From the NCBI GenBank assembly GCA_963726375.1, contig CAVSCE010000011.1, forward strand, positions 269,571-333,570: a stretch of DNA of 64,000 bases, in the 5' to 3' direction. The translations under genes were made by a program, and so were the position numbers. Under the pieces are notes generated by a model. The model was not told the origin of the DNA and did no database searches. It saw only the letters and a list, made by a program, of their open reading frames with translations. Shown one piece after another: positions 30,395 through 40,911 of this stretch (within the stretch, counting starts at the first letter, position 1; each line of letters starts with the position of its first letter). Source of the stretch: UTCFX2 sp963726375. GTDB lineage: Bacteria > Chloroflexota > Anaerolineae > Anaerolineales > UBA4823.

Positions 30395-31670
30395 TTAATT
30401 GGCGTAAACCACCCGGTAAACCCGGTTTCCGTGGTCGTCGGAGATGTACATCTCGCCCTGCGGGCCGAAGATCACGTCCGCCGGGCGTCCCCAGGTCGCC
30501 GCGTCACCACACGGCAGCCCCGGCGGCTCTCCAGCCGCTTGCAAACGTCTCGCTGCTGGCAGGCAGCCCGCCGGAGAGGACGATCCGCTCCACCTTGCAG
30601 TCGCGGATGCTTCCAGTGGTTGTGTTCCACGAGCCGTGCAGCGCCTGGTACAGGCTGTTCTGATATCCAGCCGGGAAGTTCCCTGATTCCGCCAGCGCCA
30701 TCCCAAGCGGCGCGGAGTGGGCCGGGATCGTGAAGATCGCCGGGACGGCTTGCTCGCAGCTGAACCCGGCCGGGAGCGCCACCCGCATATCCCGCACCTC
30801 CGGCCCGCTCGTCACCCCAAACCGGGCGTGTAGCAGTACGGCCAGCCGTGCGAGGCGTCCCCCTGCACCGGGATCACCGCTTCTTCTGGCGGCAGATCGT
30901 CGCCCAGCCCGTCGCTGCCGTTGTGGTTCGCCCACAGCTGCCCGCCCGAGCGTCCACAGGAAATCGACCGAGTTGCGCAGCCCCCAGGCGTACAGCGGCC
31001 GCTTGCTGATGACCGGGTCGTTATAAAACGGGTTGTCGTCCGGGATCGAGCCGTCCGGGTTGAAGCGCAGGATCGCCGCCCGGCGCGGGTCGGTCTCCGG
31101 GGTGATGTTGGAGGTCGATCCGGCGCTCACGTACATCTTCCCATCCGGACCGAAGTGCACCGTGCGCGTCGAATGACCTCCCAGTCCGGGGATGTTTGTG
31201 GTCAGCAGCTCCTTCGTCTCATATACACCGTCCAGGTCCTGGTCGGCCAGGCGATCGATCCGGTCCCCCTCGGCGACGTACAGCCAGCCGTCCCGGAACT
31301 CGATCCCATGCGGATAATTCAGCCCGCTGGCAGCGATCTCGGTGCCGTCGGAGAGCCCATCTTTGTTCCGGTCTGGCAGCCGGGCGATCTTACCTTCCGT
31401 GAACAGGCTGATATAGAGCTGCCCGTCTGGTCCAAAAGCCATGAAGCGCGGCTTACCCGAGAGACCCTGGGCGAAAATCCGGATCGTAAAGCCGGGCGGG
31501 ACGCTCAGCCGCGCCGAAGCTTCGTCCGGGGGTGGGATCGCTGGCCCGCTCTTGACGACCGGCAGGTAGCAGTCAGTCTCTGGCTGGGCGCGTGCACGCA
31601 TGAAAACTGCGGCAGAGAGCCCCGCCAGAAGAAATGCAAATAAAGCGAAGAATTTTATCTTATTGATCAT
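30395..31670 (-). CDS. Secreted PQQ-type aldose (glucose/sorbosone) dehydrogenase-like beta-propeller
   Basis: About 425 residues read through indels near 30845-30960 and 30540. It has a signal peptide (ALFAFLLAGLSAAVF), then CYLPVVKSG, a Pro-rich link, and the six-bladed GSDH/sorbosone dehydrogenase fold. Repeated 'FGPDGQLYISLF', 'YPHGIEFRDGWLYVAEG', 'HFGPDGKMYVSAGS' and 'GSWNTTTG' segments are visible, and it ends in FGPQGEMYISDDHGNRVYRV. Family members oxidise aldose sugars with pyrroloquinoline quinone and calcium, but many homologues are untested. The electron acceptor could be the multihaem cytochrome upstream (inference). The gene converges with the FG-GAP gene with a gap of only 17 bases. 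Confidence 0.78.
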
Positions 31671-32020
31671 AATTATGAGTATACCTGAATCACAAAGGCT
31701 GGATGTTTAAGATATGGTGAAAATCAGCGATGCCTGTCATCGGCTGGATTCGTTGTCAGTCGACGGAAAGCGACAGGGCCTGTGTTTGGGAGGTTTATCT
31801 TCCAGAGCGGACGACAATCCGCAGGAAGGGTCGTGAGCCGGCGATTGTAACTCCCGCAAGATGGCGCATATATAAAATATCGCAACGACAAACCAAGAAG
31901 CGTGTTATTAATAATGCGAGTAATCTTCATCTATACCCTGTAAATGTCTAGCCGGAACGTTTGCAGGGAACAACGCACGCAAGCCCCGCTGGGTGATCAT
32001 TGCGGGGCTTGCTGTTTTCT
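31671..32020. other. Intergenic region between two minus-strand genes
   Basis: About 350 bases. It holds the terminator of the aldolase operon at its right end. A weak AT-rich promoter-like TTTATATATG (31868-31878 on the minus strand) may serve the PQQ dehydrogenase gene. I see no gene here. The short open frames have no ribosome-binding site or domain pattern. Confidence 0.4.
31980..32020. terminator. Hairpin at the end of the aldolase operon
   Basis: CAAGCCCCGC (31980-31989) pairs with GCGGGGCTTG (32002-32011). T-rich sequence lies on the plus-strand side (CTGTTTTCTTT). On the minus strand it directly follows the aldolase stop codon, so it probably ends that operon, though the T-run in that direction is weak. 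Confidence 0.6.
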
Positions 32021-32647
32021 TTAATCGGCTGTCCCAACCTGAGGCAGCATCTTCTGCGCCAGCAGGCACCAGCAGTTCCAGTTGATCCGCTCTGTCGCAT
32101 CCAGCGCCGAAAAGATGTCCTTCGAGACCACGAAGATCCCGTGGCGGGGGAGCAGCAGCGCGGCGGCATGCTTGCTGATCCGCTCTCGCTGTGCCTCCAG
32201 CCCGGCGACGATATGGTCGGCCAGGTCCTGGGAATGCGCCGGGGCGAATTCCACCGGCCTGACCTGCCCGTATTTCTCGGTATCCTCCAGCACCGGGTCG
32301 ATCGCCCTGCCCGCCGCTGCGAAAGGCAGGACGTAAAATGGGTGGCCGTGCACGATCCCCCTCGCCTCGGGATAGGCGCGGTAAACATACAGGTGCGCCT
32401 TGCCTTCCCGCGAAAAACCTGGATGGCTTAAAACCTCATCGGTCGCAATTTCCCCGGAAACGATCGTCCCGGGGTCGATGTCCCAATGCTGGCGGGCGCC
32501 GCTGAAGCGCGGCGAGATAAAAATCTTGTCATCCACGCGCATGCTGATGTTCCCGCCCGCGAAGTCGGTCAGCCGCCGTTCGAACATCATCCGCCCGACG
32601 TAAGCAAGCACTTCCTGTGGCGAGGCGTCATTCGCTGGGATTGTCAA
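32021..32647 (-). CDS. Class II aldolase/adducin-family protein
   Basis: About 208 residues, intact. The family includes L-fuculose-phosphate, L-rhamnulose-phosphate and ribulose-phosphate aldolases or epimerases, which are zinc enzymes. The expected zinc-binding His pair is seen as GIVHGHPFYVLPFA near residue 98, with a Glu in the N-terminal GGNISMRVDDKIFISP region and a further His in LLLPRHGIFVV near 165. The start is TTG, directly abutting the stop of the upstream SIS gene (TAA-TTG), so translation is coupled. As last gene of a ROK-SIS-aldolase operon it probably splits or epimerises a sugar phosphate. The exact substrate is unknown. Confidence 0.82.
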   Translation of the reverse strand: MTIPANDASPQEVLAYVGRMMFERRLTDFAGGNISMRVDDKIFISPRFSGARQHWDIDPGTIVSGEIATDEVLSHPGFSREGKAHLYVYRAYPEARGIVHGHPFYVLPFAAAGRAIDPVLEDTEKYGQVRPVEFAPAHSQDLADHIVAGLEAQRERISKHAAALLLPRHGIFVVSKDIFSALDATERINWNCWCLLAQKMLPQVGTAD

Positions 32648-33717
32648 TTAGAACCTCTCGATCTCGACAAAGGTGGAATGGAACCGGGCGCTATCCGGGT
32701 CAAGCCCTTTGGATACCGCCAGGGCATGGGCGATCAGCTGCCCGACCGGCAGGTAAGCCAGTCCAATCGTCTCGTCCGGCCAGTGCGCAGCCCACTGCCG
32801 CGCTCGCGCTCACCTGACCGGTCTCCCAGCCAGCTTCCGGTGTGATTGCCAGCGTTGTTGCCTTGTGCCGCAATGTGTATTCCTCCATCAGCTGGGCTTC
32901 ATAGTGCAGCCCGCCGCGGCTGTACAGCCCGATGACCAGTGTGTTCTCGTCGATCAATGCCCGCGGCCCGTGGCGCGATTCCAGGAAGTGGTAGCTGAAC
33001 GCCTCGGTCCCCGACATCTCCATGCATTTCAGCCCGATCTCCAGCGCCATCCCGTACAGCGGACCGCTCCCCAAAATAAAGACGTTGCGGTATTTTTTCC
33101 CTTCGATCAGCAGGCTGGCTGCTGCCGCGCCGGCTTGCAGGATCTGATTGACGAGCTCAGGCGCTCGTTCCAGCTCCGCGATCCAGTCGATGTTTCCAGA
33201 ATAGATCCCCGCCATCAGCAGCGCAGCCAGGTACATCGAGCTGAACGAGCGGGTCTGCGGGATCGTTTTTTCAGCCGAGACCGGCAGGATGACCTTCAAG
33301 TCCGCCATCTCTGCCAGCGCGCCTTCGGGATTGCAGCCGATCAGCGCCATCCGGCCCGGGTAGCGCCGGACGAACTCCTCCGCCGCCCAGATCGTCTCGG
33401 TCGTCCGGCCGGAGCGGGAGAGCGCGACCATCACCGGCCTGCCCATCGGGCCTGGATCGTACAGCCTGGGATAAGACGCATAATCCGAGCTGGGGATCGA
33501 GCGGACCGGCAGCCCGGTCTCGATCCGCCAGGCTGCCGAGGCGGCGATTCCGAGGTAATAGGGCGAGGTGCAGCCGATGAAAAAGAGCTCGGAAGGCTTA
33601 AGGATGTCGAAAAAATCGGTGATCTGAGGCTTCATCCGACCTGTCACCTGGACGGCTTCTTCCCAGGCCGCTTTCTGTGAGATGATTTCGTTGTAGCTTT
33701 CGCTTGGATGAACTCAT
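32648..33717 (-). CDS. SIS-domain sugar-phosphate isomerase/deaminase (AgaS/GlmS-like)
   Basis: About 355 residues with two SIS domains. The signatures are FFIGCTSPYYLGIAA near residue 50, VALSRSGRTTETIWAAEEF near 105, VFILGSGPLYGMALE near 205 and FLESRHGPRALID near 240. The ExRHGP motif marks the isomerase half of glucosamine-6-phosphate synthase and its relatives. Indels lie just after the start (AAGCGAAAGC near 33695) and near 32800. Past the latter the frame continues as YLPVGQLIAHALAVSKGLD to a stop at 32648. The ATG overlaps the ROK stop codon (ATGA). It probably isomerises or deaminates an amino-sugar phosphate. Confidence 0.82.
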
Positions 33718-34715
33718 GATGGTCCTGCTCCGTCGATTGAATTTGGTTTTTCTAAGGTAGAGAAAAGATTGACTGCCGATCCGATCATCCCGCTTTCGCC
33801 TCTGAAACCCGCCAGCACGATCTCGACCCCTCGGTAGTAATCACCAGCCGAGCTGGCATAATTGCGGTGGTAGTCGCCGACCAGGAATTCGAAGCGCTCG
33901 CGGGCGGCTCGGAGCAGCACGGGTCCGGCGTTTGCAGTCCCGCCGCTGAGCGAGATCCGCTCCGGCAGGAAGATATGCGAGAGTGAGGCGAGCAGCTCGC
34001 CCACATACCCGCCGATCTCTGTGATCACATCTACAGCACGCGGGTCTTCACCCTGCCGGGCTAGCTCGATCACTTTGCGCGCGCTTGTCGGTTCTCCAAA
34101 AGCCTGAACGGCCAGGCGCTCGATCCCTTCCACCCCGATCAGCGCCTCGCCGCAGCCCTTGCATCCCGCCGAGCAGGACGGCCCGCCAGGTCGCAGGATC
34201 AGGTGACCGGTATCGCCGGCGCACCCGCCGGTGAACTGGAGCGGCTTTCCGTCGATCATCACCGCCGCCGAAAGCCCGGTGCCCATCGCCAGGTTCATGA
34301 ACCGCCTGCAGCCGCGCCCGCTTCCATAGGTATATTCTGCCAGTAGGTGCGCGTTCGAATCGTCGATCAAAGCTACTGGCAGCCCGAACCGCTCCACCAG
34401 CATCCGCCTCAGGTCCAGCCCGTGCAGCTGGGGGGCGTTCCAGCACAGGAAGGGTCCGCTGCGTCGCTCGTCGGTCCAGCCCAGGACGGTGCCGCCTATC
34501 CCGACCGGTCTGGTTTCGATCCGCCCCACCATCCGGCCGACGGACTCAAAAAAACGCTCCAGAAAGACCGTCCGGCCGACCTTTTCGACGTCGGTCGGGT
34601 TGTGCTCGACCGCCAGGACCTCTCCCAGGGTTGATACGATCCCAACCCGCGTTGTAGAGCCGCCGATATCGAACGCGACCGCGAGCCGGCTTCCCTGCGC
34701 TGTGCTTTGCGTCAT
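33714..34715 (-). CDS. ROK-family sugar kinase
   Basis: About 333 residues, intact. The N-terminal phosphate-binding motif is VAFDIGGSTTRVGIVST, the middle motif is LIDDSNAHLLAEYTYG with the likely catalytic Asp, and MGTGLSAAVMIDG forms the second phosphate loop. A zinc-site-like cluster, CSAGCKGCGEALIG, is near residue 170. No helix-turn-helix precedes it, so it is a kinase type and not an NagC-type repressor. The start at 34715 has AAAGGAAA upstream; an in-frame extension to 34790 lacks such a site. It is first in an operon with the SIS and aldolase genes. Confidence 0.85.
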   Translation of the reverse strand: MTQSTAQGSRLAVAFDIGGSTTRVGIVSTLGEVLAVEHNPTDVEKVGRTVFLERFFESVGRMVGRIETRPVGIGGTVLGWTDERRSGPFLCWNAPQLHGLDLRRMLVERFGLPVALIDDSNAHLLAEYTYGSGRGCRRFMNLAMGTGLSAAVMIDGKPLQFTGGCAGDTGHLILRPGGPSCSAGCKGCGEALIGVEGIERLAVQAFGEPTSARKVIELARQGEDPRAVDVITEIGGYVGELLASLSHIFLPERISLSGGTANAGPVLLRAARERFEFLVGDYHRNYASSAGDYYRGVEIVLAGFRGESGMIGSAVNLFSTLEKPNSIDGAGPS

Positions 34716-35221
34716 GCCGTTTTTTCCTTTGGTTTGACAGTTCTGCTGGCTTAAAAAGCGGACCTGCCTGAAAGCAGCATGGACCGGCAATCTTGCCGCC
34801 CACTGACTTCTTAATATTGTGGGTTAGCCTCGGGTATTATAGCCATAATTCGCAGGCGGTGCAACCATCAAGCAGGTTTGGATGCAGCTCCGGGGCGGAA
34901 TCCTGTGATTGGTTTCCTGGCAAGCCTGTCCACAGCGCTCCGCGCGCTTCATTCAGGAAGAAAATCGTCATTGCGAAGCGGCGTTCCTTGCCGGAACAAT
35001 CTTTCATAATTCAAAGGAACGGCTCGCAGTGTCGTGACAGTTTCTTAGGAGCGTCTCCTGCCGAGAAATCCTGGGTGATCCACCCCAGAAAAGGCAGCTG
35101 TCCTGTGAATTCGGGTCCTCGGCGCCTATTTTCACCGAATTCTTAACCATAAAGTCCAGAATTGTCATAAAATTGACACGATAAATCCAATATTTACCCT
35201 CAGTTCTTGTGGAGATTTAAA
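34716..35221. other. Intergenic region with a degenerate repeat
   Basis: About 500 bases between divergent genes. Near 34970-35035 it carries GTCATTGCGAAGCGG...GGAACAATCTTTC...GGCTCGCAGTG, a degenerate copy of the TCATTGCGAGC...GAAGCAATCTT element of the array near 54.3 kb. The last 60 bases are AT-rich (TTGTCATAAAATTGACACGATAAAT) and probably hold the degV promoter. No gene is supported. Confidence 0.45.
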
Positions 35222-36082
35222 ATGAAAATTGTAACCGATTGTGCAGCCGACCTCACCACGGAGGAGGTTAGAGAGCTGGGGGTGACCGTTGCGCCCCTCT
35301 TCATCCATTTCCCCGATCAAGAGCTCAGCTCAGATGAAATCACGCCGGACGACTTCTACAGCCGGCTGAAATCGCTCTGGCCCATCATCCCAACCACAGC
35401 CCAACCATCAGCAGAAATCTTCCGCAGCATTTATCATAAGCTGGCTGAGAAAAACGAAGAAATCCTCTCCATCCATATCTCCTCCGGGCTGAGCGGGACG
35501 ATCAATTCGGCCCGGCTCGGGGCAAGCCAGGCGGTCGGGGCGATTGTGAATATCATCGACAGCATGACCCTCTCCGGCGGGGAACGCTTCCAGGTCCTTG
35601 CAGCTCAGCGGATGGCGGACCTGGGTTATGGAAAACAGGCGATCGTCAACCAGTTGGACAAACTGCGGGCTAAAACTGAAGTCGCATACACACTCGATAC
35701 GCTGGCCTATCTTGCTAAGGGCGGCCGGATCGGACGTGTCCAGGCCCTGGCTGGATCAGTCCTGCATATCAAGCCGATCATCCGGGTGGACAGGGCGGAT
35801 GGAAAATACAGCACGATCGGCAAGGCTCGCACGATCGCAAAATCGCTGGAAAGTCTCAGCGACCACCTGGTAGCCGAATTTGACCAGACCTCAGTCTGGG
35901 TCTCGGTGATGCACGGGCAGTTTGCCGAAAATGCCCAGGCGCTTGCCGGCCTGATCAAAAGCCGGCTCAACGTCGCCAGGCTGGAAGTGCTGCGCATCTC
36001 CCCTGTTCTTGGGGTCCACACTGGTCCCGGGATCGTCGGAGCGGCAGTCGTGCCGATGGCATTGATGGAAGATTTCGGCTGA
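35222..36082 (+). CDS. DegV-family fatty-acid-binding protein
   Basis: A 286-residue intact protein. DegV/FakB landmarks are the start MKIVTDCAADLT, the region TAQPSAEIF near residue 60, the HISSGLSGTINSARLGA loop near 86, YLAKGGRIGRVQA near 163 and a C-terminal GVHTGPGIVGAAV. Family members bind a fatty acid and, in Gram-positive bacteria, present it to the kinase FakA; no FakA is in this window. The ATG at 35222 is preferred over 35207 because the family begins with this strand and GGAG lies before it. Confidence 0.9.
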   Translation: MKIVTDCAADLTTEEVRELGVTVAPLFIHFPDQELSSDEITPDDFYSRLKSLWPIIPTTAQPSAEIFRSIYHKLAEKNEEILSIHISSGLSGTINSARLGASQAVGAIVNIIDSMTLSGGERFQVLAAQRMADLGYGKQAIVNQLDKLRAKTEVAYTLDTLAYLAKGGRIGRVQALAGSVLHIKPIIRVDRADGKYSTIGKARTIAKSLESLSDHLVAEFDQTSVWVSVMHGQFAENAQALAGLIKSRLNVARLEVLRISPVLGVHTGPGIVGAAVVPMALMEDFG

Positions 36083-36216
36083 TCCATTCCTATTTAAATA
36101 ATTTTAGCGGGAAAAGGTTACGAGATTGAATCGCTGGACTGGAAGGATTTTTCCTTTCAGTTCAATCGCTATAAGGCGTTTAATCGCCAACTTACACATT
36201 TTATCTTGGAGGTAGA

Positions 36217-39005
36217 ATGACAGATATAGAACGCAGCAGGCTTGAAGATGCAAATAAGAACGGCGTTCCCTGGAAGAAATGGGGACCCTATCTGAGCGAG
36301 CGCCAGTGGGGGACGGTGCGCGAGGATTACAGCCACAAACGGCGATGCCTGGGGCTATTTCACGCATGACCAGGCCCGATCGCGCGCCTACCGCTGGGGA
36401 GAGGACGGCCTGGCGGGTTTTTCAGACGAAAAAGCGCGCCTGTGCTTTGCCCTGGCCTTGTGGAATGGGGTCGATCCGATCCTCAAAGAGCGCTTGTTTG
36501 GCCTATCGAACAGCGAAGCCAACCACGGCGAGGATGTCAAGGAATATTATTTTTACCTGGACAGCACCCCCACCCATTCCTACATGAAATACCTGTACAA
36601 GTACCCGCAGTCTGCCTTCCCGTATGACGATCTCGTTAAAACCAACAGCCAGCGCGTCACGCCAGGAATTTGAATACGAGCTGCTCGACACCGGCGTTTT
36701 TGACCAGGACCGCTATTTCGATGTCTTTGTCGAATATGCCAAGGAGACCCCGGAAGATATCCTGATCCAGATCACAGCCTGGAACCGCGGCCCGAAGCCG
36801 CGCCCTTGCATATCCTGCCCACGTTGTGGTTCCGCAACACCTGGGACTGGTACCCGTTACACCGAAAAGCCCGGGTTATGCCAGAGTGAAAGCCAGGCGA
36901 AGGGTTTCAGGTGATCGCGGCTTCCCATCCCGAGCTTGGGGAGCGCTACCTCTATTGTGAAGGCGCTGCCGCCGCTGCTTTTCACGGAAAACGAGACCAA
37001 CCAGGAGCGGCTCTTTGGGACGCCAAATCCGACTCCCCTACGTGAAGGATGGCATCAACAATTATCTGGTCCACGGACAGACCGGAGCAGTCAATCCGGC
37101 CCAGACGGGCACAAAGGCTGCTGCCATGTTACCAGGTCCAGATTGCCCGGCGGGAGCAACGGCCGTCATTCGCCTGCGCCTGAGCGATGTGCCGCCGGCT
37201 GCCCTGAAAGAAGTCTACGCCGGAGCAAGGGGATCCGTTCGGAGAGCATTTCCAGAATGTCTTCGAGCACCGCAAAGGCCGAGGCGGATGAGTTCTACGC
37301 CTCCATCACCCCCAGCTCGCTCGAGCAAGGACGAGACCAACGTGATGCGCCAGGCGCTGGCAGGCATGCTGTGGACCAAGCAGTATTACTACTTTGATGT
37401 CGACCGCTGGCTGGAGGAGCACGAAGCCCATCCGCTTGTTCAAAGGCCAGGCGCCGCATCCGCAATATGCAGTGGTACCACATGATCAACGACGACATCA
37501 TTTCGATGCCGGACAAATGGGAATATCCCTGGTATGCCGCCTGGGACCTGGCATTCCACACCATGGCCTTGAGCATGGTCGACCCGGCGTTTGCCAAGCA
37601 GCAGCTCCAGCTGATGCTGCAGGAAGTGTACCTGCACCCGAATGGCCAGATCCCCGCTTACGAATGGAATTTTGGGGATGTCAACCCGCCCGTCCACGCC
37701 TGGGCGACCATCTTTACTTACGATCTTGAGAAGCACCTCACCGGCAAGGGCGATCTCAAATTCCTGGAGGAAATTTTCCAGAAGCTGCTGTTGAACTTCA
37801 ACTGGTGGGTCAACCGCAAGGACCCGCTGGGCAAAAACGTGTTCGAAGGCGGCTTCCTGGGCCTGGATAATATCGGCGTTTTTGACCGCAGCTCCCAGCT
37901 GCCGACCGGCGGCCGCTGGAGCAGGCGGACGGCACGGCCTGGATGGCGATGTATTGCCAGAATATGCTCGATATTGCCATGGAACTGGCCGCTCACAACC
38001 CGATTTATGAAGAGCATGGTGCTCAAATTCGTCGAGCATTTCTTGTGGATCGCCGGCTCGATGGACCGCATCGGGGATAACCAGGATGAGCTGTGGGATG
38101 AAGAAGATGGTTTCTTCTATGACGTGCTGGTCCTGCCCGACGGCAGCGCCACGCGTTTGAAAGTGAACTCGATGGTCGGGCTTGCTGCCGCTCTGCGCCA
38201 GCATGGTCGTCAATCGGGAAACAATTGCAGAAATGCCCGAATGTGATCGAGCGCCTGCAGCGCCGCATCGGCCAAGCACCCGGAACTGCTGGCCAATATC
38301 CACCCGCCTAGCAAGCCGGGGTCAACGGGCGGCTGCTGCTCTCTGCCCTCAATGAAGACAAGCTGCGCCGCATCCTGGCCCGTATGCTCGACGAAGAACG
38401 CTTCCTTAGCCCGTATGGGATTCGCTCGCTCTCGCGCTATCACCTGGATCATCCTTACGTGTTCAATATCGGCGACCAGGAATACAAAGTCCAGTACCTG
38501 CCCGCCGAATCGGACACCGGGATGTTCGGCGGAAACTCGAACTGGCGCGGCCCGATCTGGTTCCCGGTCAACACGCTGATCATCCGCGCGCTGCTCCAGT
38601 ATTACCGTTATTATGGCGACGATTTCAAGGTCGAGTGCCCCACCGGTTCCGGCAATTGGATGAACCTTTATCGAGGTCAGCAAAGAGATCTCCAGACCGC
38701 CTGGCGAGCATATTCTTGCCTGACGAGAACGGCCGCCGGCCGGTCTATGGCGGCGCCGAAAAGTTCCAAACGACCCCCATTGGCGGGATTACATCCTGTT
38801 CTACGAATATTTCCATGGCGACAACGGCGCCGGCCTGGGCGCCAGCCACCAGACGGGTTGGACCGGTCTGGTAGCGCGCCTGATGCAGATATTTGAAGTG
38901 ATGGATCCCGAGAGCTTCTTAGCAGCCTCGGGCGCTCCGCTGGCCGTCCCCGCCCAGAAAGAATGGTCAAGGAATTTAATTGAATCTCCATCAGCAGAGC
39001 GATAA
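36217..39005 (+). CDS. GH63-type glucosidase (MGH1-like glycoside hydrolase), heavily frameshifted
   Basis: About 929 residues read through roughly a dozen indels. The N-terminus (LSERQWGTVREDYS, DAWGYFTHDQARSRAYRWGE) and the catalytic (alpha/alpha)6 barrel are clear. The barrel shows FEGGFLGLDNIGVFDRS near 37850, VEHFLWIAGSMDRIGDNQDE near 38040 and FGGNSNWRGPIWFPVNTL near 38530. These are family-typical for bacterial GH63/MGH1 enzymes that hydrolyse alpha-glucosidic bonds, including mannosylglycerate and glucosylglycerate. There is no signal peptide, so it acts on imported sugars. The start follows GGAGGT. The break positions follow no decay pattern. The neighbouring ABC importer, ROK kinase and SIS gene support a catabolic role. 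Confidence 0.8.
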
Positions 39006-39036
39006 TCCCGAAGGATTTTAAATCCTTCGGGATTGT
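39004..39036 (+). terminator. Intrinsic terminator after the glucosidase gene
   Basis: AATCCCGAAGGATTT and AAATCCTTCGGGATT form an almost perfect palindrome overlapping the glucosidase stop codon, followed by GTTGTG. It separates the glucosidase from the ABC transporter genes, although both lie on one strand. From here to 39252 I see no gene. Promoter elements for the transporter operon should lie in this gap. Confidence 0.75.
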
Positions 39037-39252
39037 TGTGCTTGAGATTGACAGCCTCTAAGATTTCCGTTAGCTCATTCCTGGCTCGCATCCCTGCCAT
39101 CGACCTGATCTTTGTTTTTCGCCCTGATACCAGTATAATAGAACCTGGACACGCGCAACATCACAAGGATGAATATTGACCATATCTGTTATTGCATGCC
39201 TGTCCGGGTCCTTCATGGACGTATTGTGTAAACTGTTAGAGGAAGTTAACCG

Positions 39253-39375
39253 ATGAGGTGCTGCTGCTGTTGTTTAAGCCTGCCTGTTATTTTCCTTCTG
39301 CTCTTTATTCTTGCAGGCTTGCTGGCATCATTGCTTCCTGTTCTGATGCTGAACCTTGGGGGTTACAGTTATTGA
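39253..39375 (+). CDS. Tiny Cys-rich membrane peptide (40 aa), hypothetical
   Basis: An open frame of 40 codons starting ATG AGG followed by five consecutive Cys codons (MRCCCCCLSLP), then one strongly hydrophobic stretch (VIFLLLFILAGLLASLLPVL) and a short tail, NLGGYSY. GAGG lies about ten bases before the ATG. It ends 40 bases before the sugar-binding protein start. The pattern of a Cys cluster followed by one transmembrane helix is unlikely for random sequence, but no family is recognised. It could be a leader or regulatory peptide or a small membrane protein. Confidence 0.45.
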   Translation: MRCCCCCLSLPVIFLLLFILAGLLASLLPVLMLNLGGYSY

Positions 39376-39415
39376 TGCACGACCCAATTTCAACCAGTTT
39401 TACGGAGGAGAAAAT

Positions 39416-40844
39416 ATGAAAGCTACAATAAGACTAATTTCGATCCTGGCAGTCCTGAGCATGGTCCTGGCTGCGTGCGCCCCGGCGGCCACCCCGGCTC
39501 CGGCGACCGAAGCTCCCGCTCCGGCCGCCACCGAAGCGCCTGCGCCTGTCGCACCCGCTGCCACCGAAGCGCCTGCGCCTGCCGCAACGGAAGCGCCCGC
39601 GCCGGTCGAGACGGAACCGCCAGCGCCCGTCGAGAAAGCCACCGTCCATGTGCTGACGATGGAGCAGGCCGGCCCGACGGTCGACGAGATGAACGCGATC
39701 GTCGCCGAGTTCAACAAGGCCAACCCCAACATCAAGGTGGAGATCGAGTACGTGGCCTACGACGCGCTGCACGACAAGATCACCACCGCCATGGCCTCCA
39801 CCCCGCCCGCCTATGACGTGTTCCTGGTGGACGACATCTGGTACGCCGAGTTCGCCACAAGCGGCTACGTGCTGGATGTCACCGACCGCATCACCCAGGA
39901 GATGCGCGACGAGCATCTTCGAAGCCGCCTGGGATATCACCACCGTGGACGGCAAGGTCTACGGCATGCCCTGGCTGCTGGACCAGAAATACTTCTACTA
40001 CAACGAGAAAATGCTGACTGATGCCGGCATCGCTGCGCCGCCCACGACCTGGGAAGAGCTGGTCGACCAGGCCAAGGTCATCAAGGAAAAGGGCATGGTC
40101 GAGTACCCGATCGTCTGGTCGTGGGGCCAGGTACGAGGCCGCCATCTGCGACTGGGTGACCCTGCTGTACGGCAACGGCGGCACGTGATGGATGACGAAG
40201 CGGCAAGCCGGCCTTCAACAACGAAGCCGGCGTCGAGACCCTGGAATGGATGGTCAAGACCATCGACGACGGCGTCACCAATCCAGCTTCGGTGTCCTAC
40301 GTGGAAGAGGACGTGCGCAACGTCTTCTCGCAGGGCAAGGCTGCCTTCGCCCTCAACTGGAACTACATGTACGACCTGGTCAACTTCAAGGACGAGCGAG
40401 TCGCAGGTCACCGGGCAGGTCAAGATGGCCCTGATGCCGGCCTTTAAGGCCGCCGGCGGCGTCGAAAGCGCCACGATCAACGGCTCGATGGGCTTCTCGG
40501 TGGCCGCGACCTCTGCCAACCCGGACGCGGCCTGGAAGTACATCGAGTACCTGACCTGCGAAGCCGTCCAGAACCAGTACTCGGCCCACATGCTGCCCGA
40601 TCTGGGAGACCAGCTTTGAGGGCGAGCCGGCGGCGAAGCTGGACAGCGCCAGCCCGGTCACCGCGGTGACCGTGCCGATGTTCAAGGAGCAGTTCCCCTT
40701 CGCGCACGTGCGCCCCAAGGTGCCCTTCTACCCGGAGGCTCCAAGGCGCTGCAGCTCGCCCTGCAGGAGGCGCTGACCAAGCAGAAGACCCCGCAGCAGG
40801 CGCTGGACGACGCGGCTGCCAAGTGGACTGAGCTGATGCAGTAA
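39416..40844 (+). CDS. Sugar ABC transporter substrate-binding lipoprotein (frameshifted)
   Basis: About 475 residues. The lipoprotein signal peptide is ILAVLSMVLAACAP. An Ala-Pro-Thr-Glu repeat linker of about 55 residues follows, then the extracellular solute-binding family 1 (MalE-like) domain with FNKANPNIKVEIEYV, VFLVDDIWYAEFATSGYVLDV and MPWLLDQKYFYYNEKML. Indels near 39911, 40125, 40195, 40395, 40605 and 40740 break the frame; each is corrected by removing or adding one or two bases. It binds an oligosaccharide and delivers it to the two permeases that follow. No ATPase gene is present in the operon, so a shared MsmK/UgpC-like ATPase is presumably encoded elsewhere. Confidence 0.85.
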
Positions 40845-40911
40845 CAGCGAGTACCGGGTTTTTCAACGGACGCGGGATGCTTCAGACCCCAGCGTCCTTA
40901 CTTCAGACGGC

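Noticed and set aside
39434..39955. Gly/Arg-rich minus-strand frame opposite the binding protein
   Set aside because: It is the mirror of the Ala-Pro-Thr-Glu linker repeats of the lipoprotein and has no start signal.
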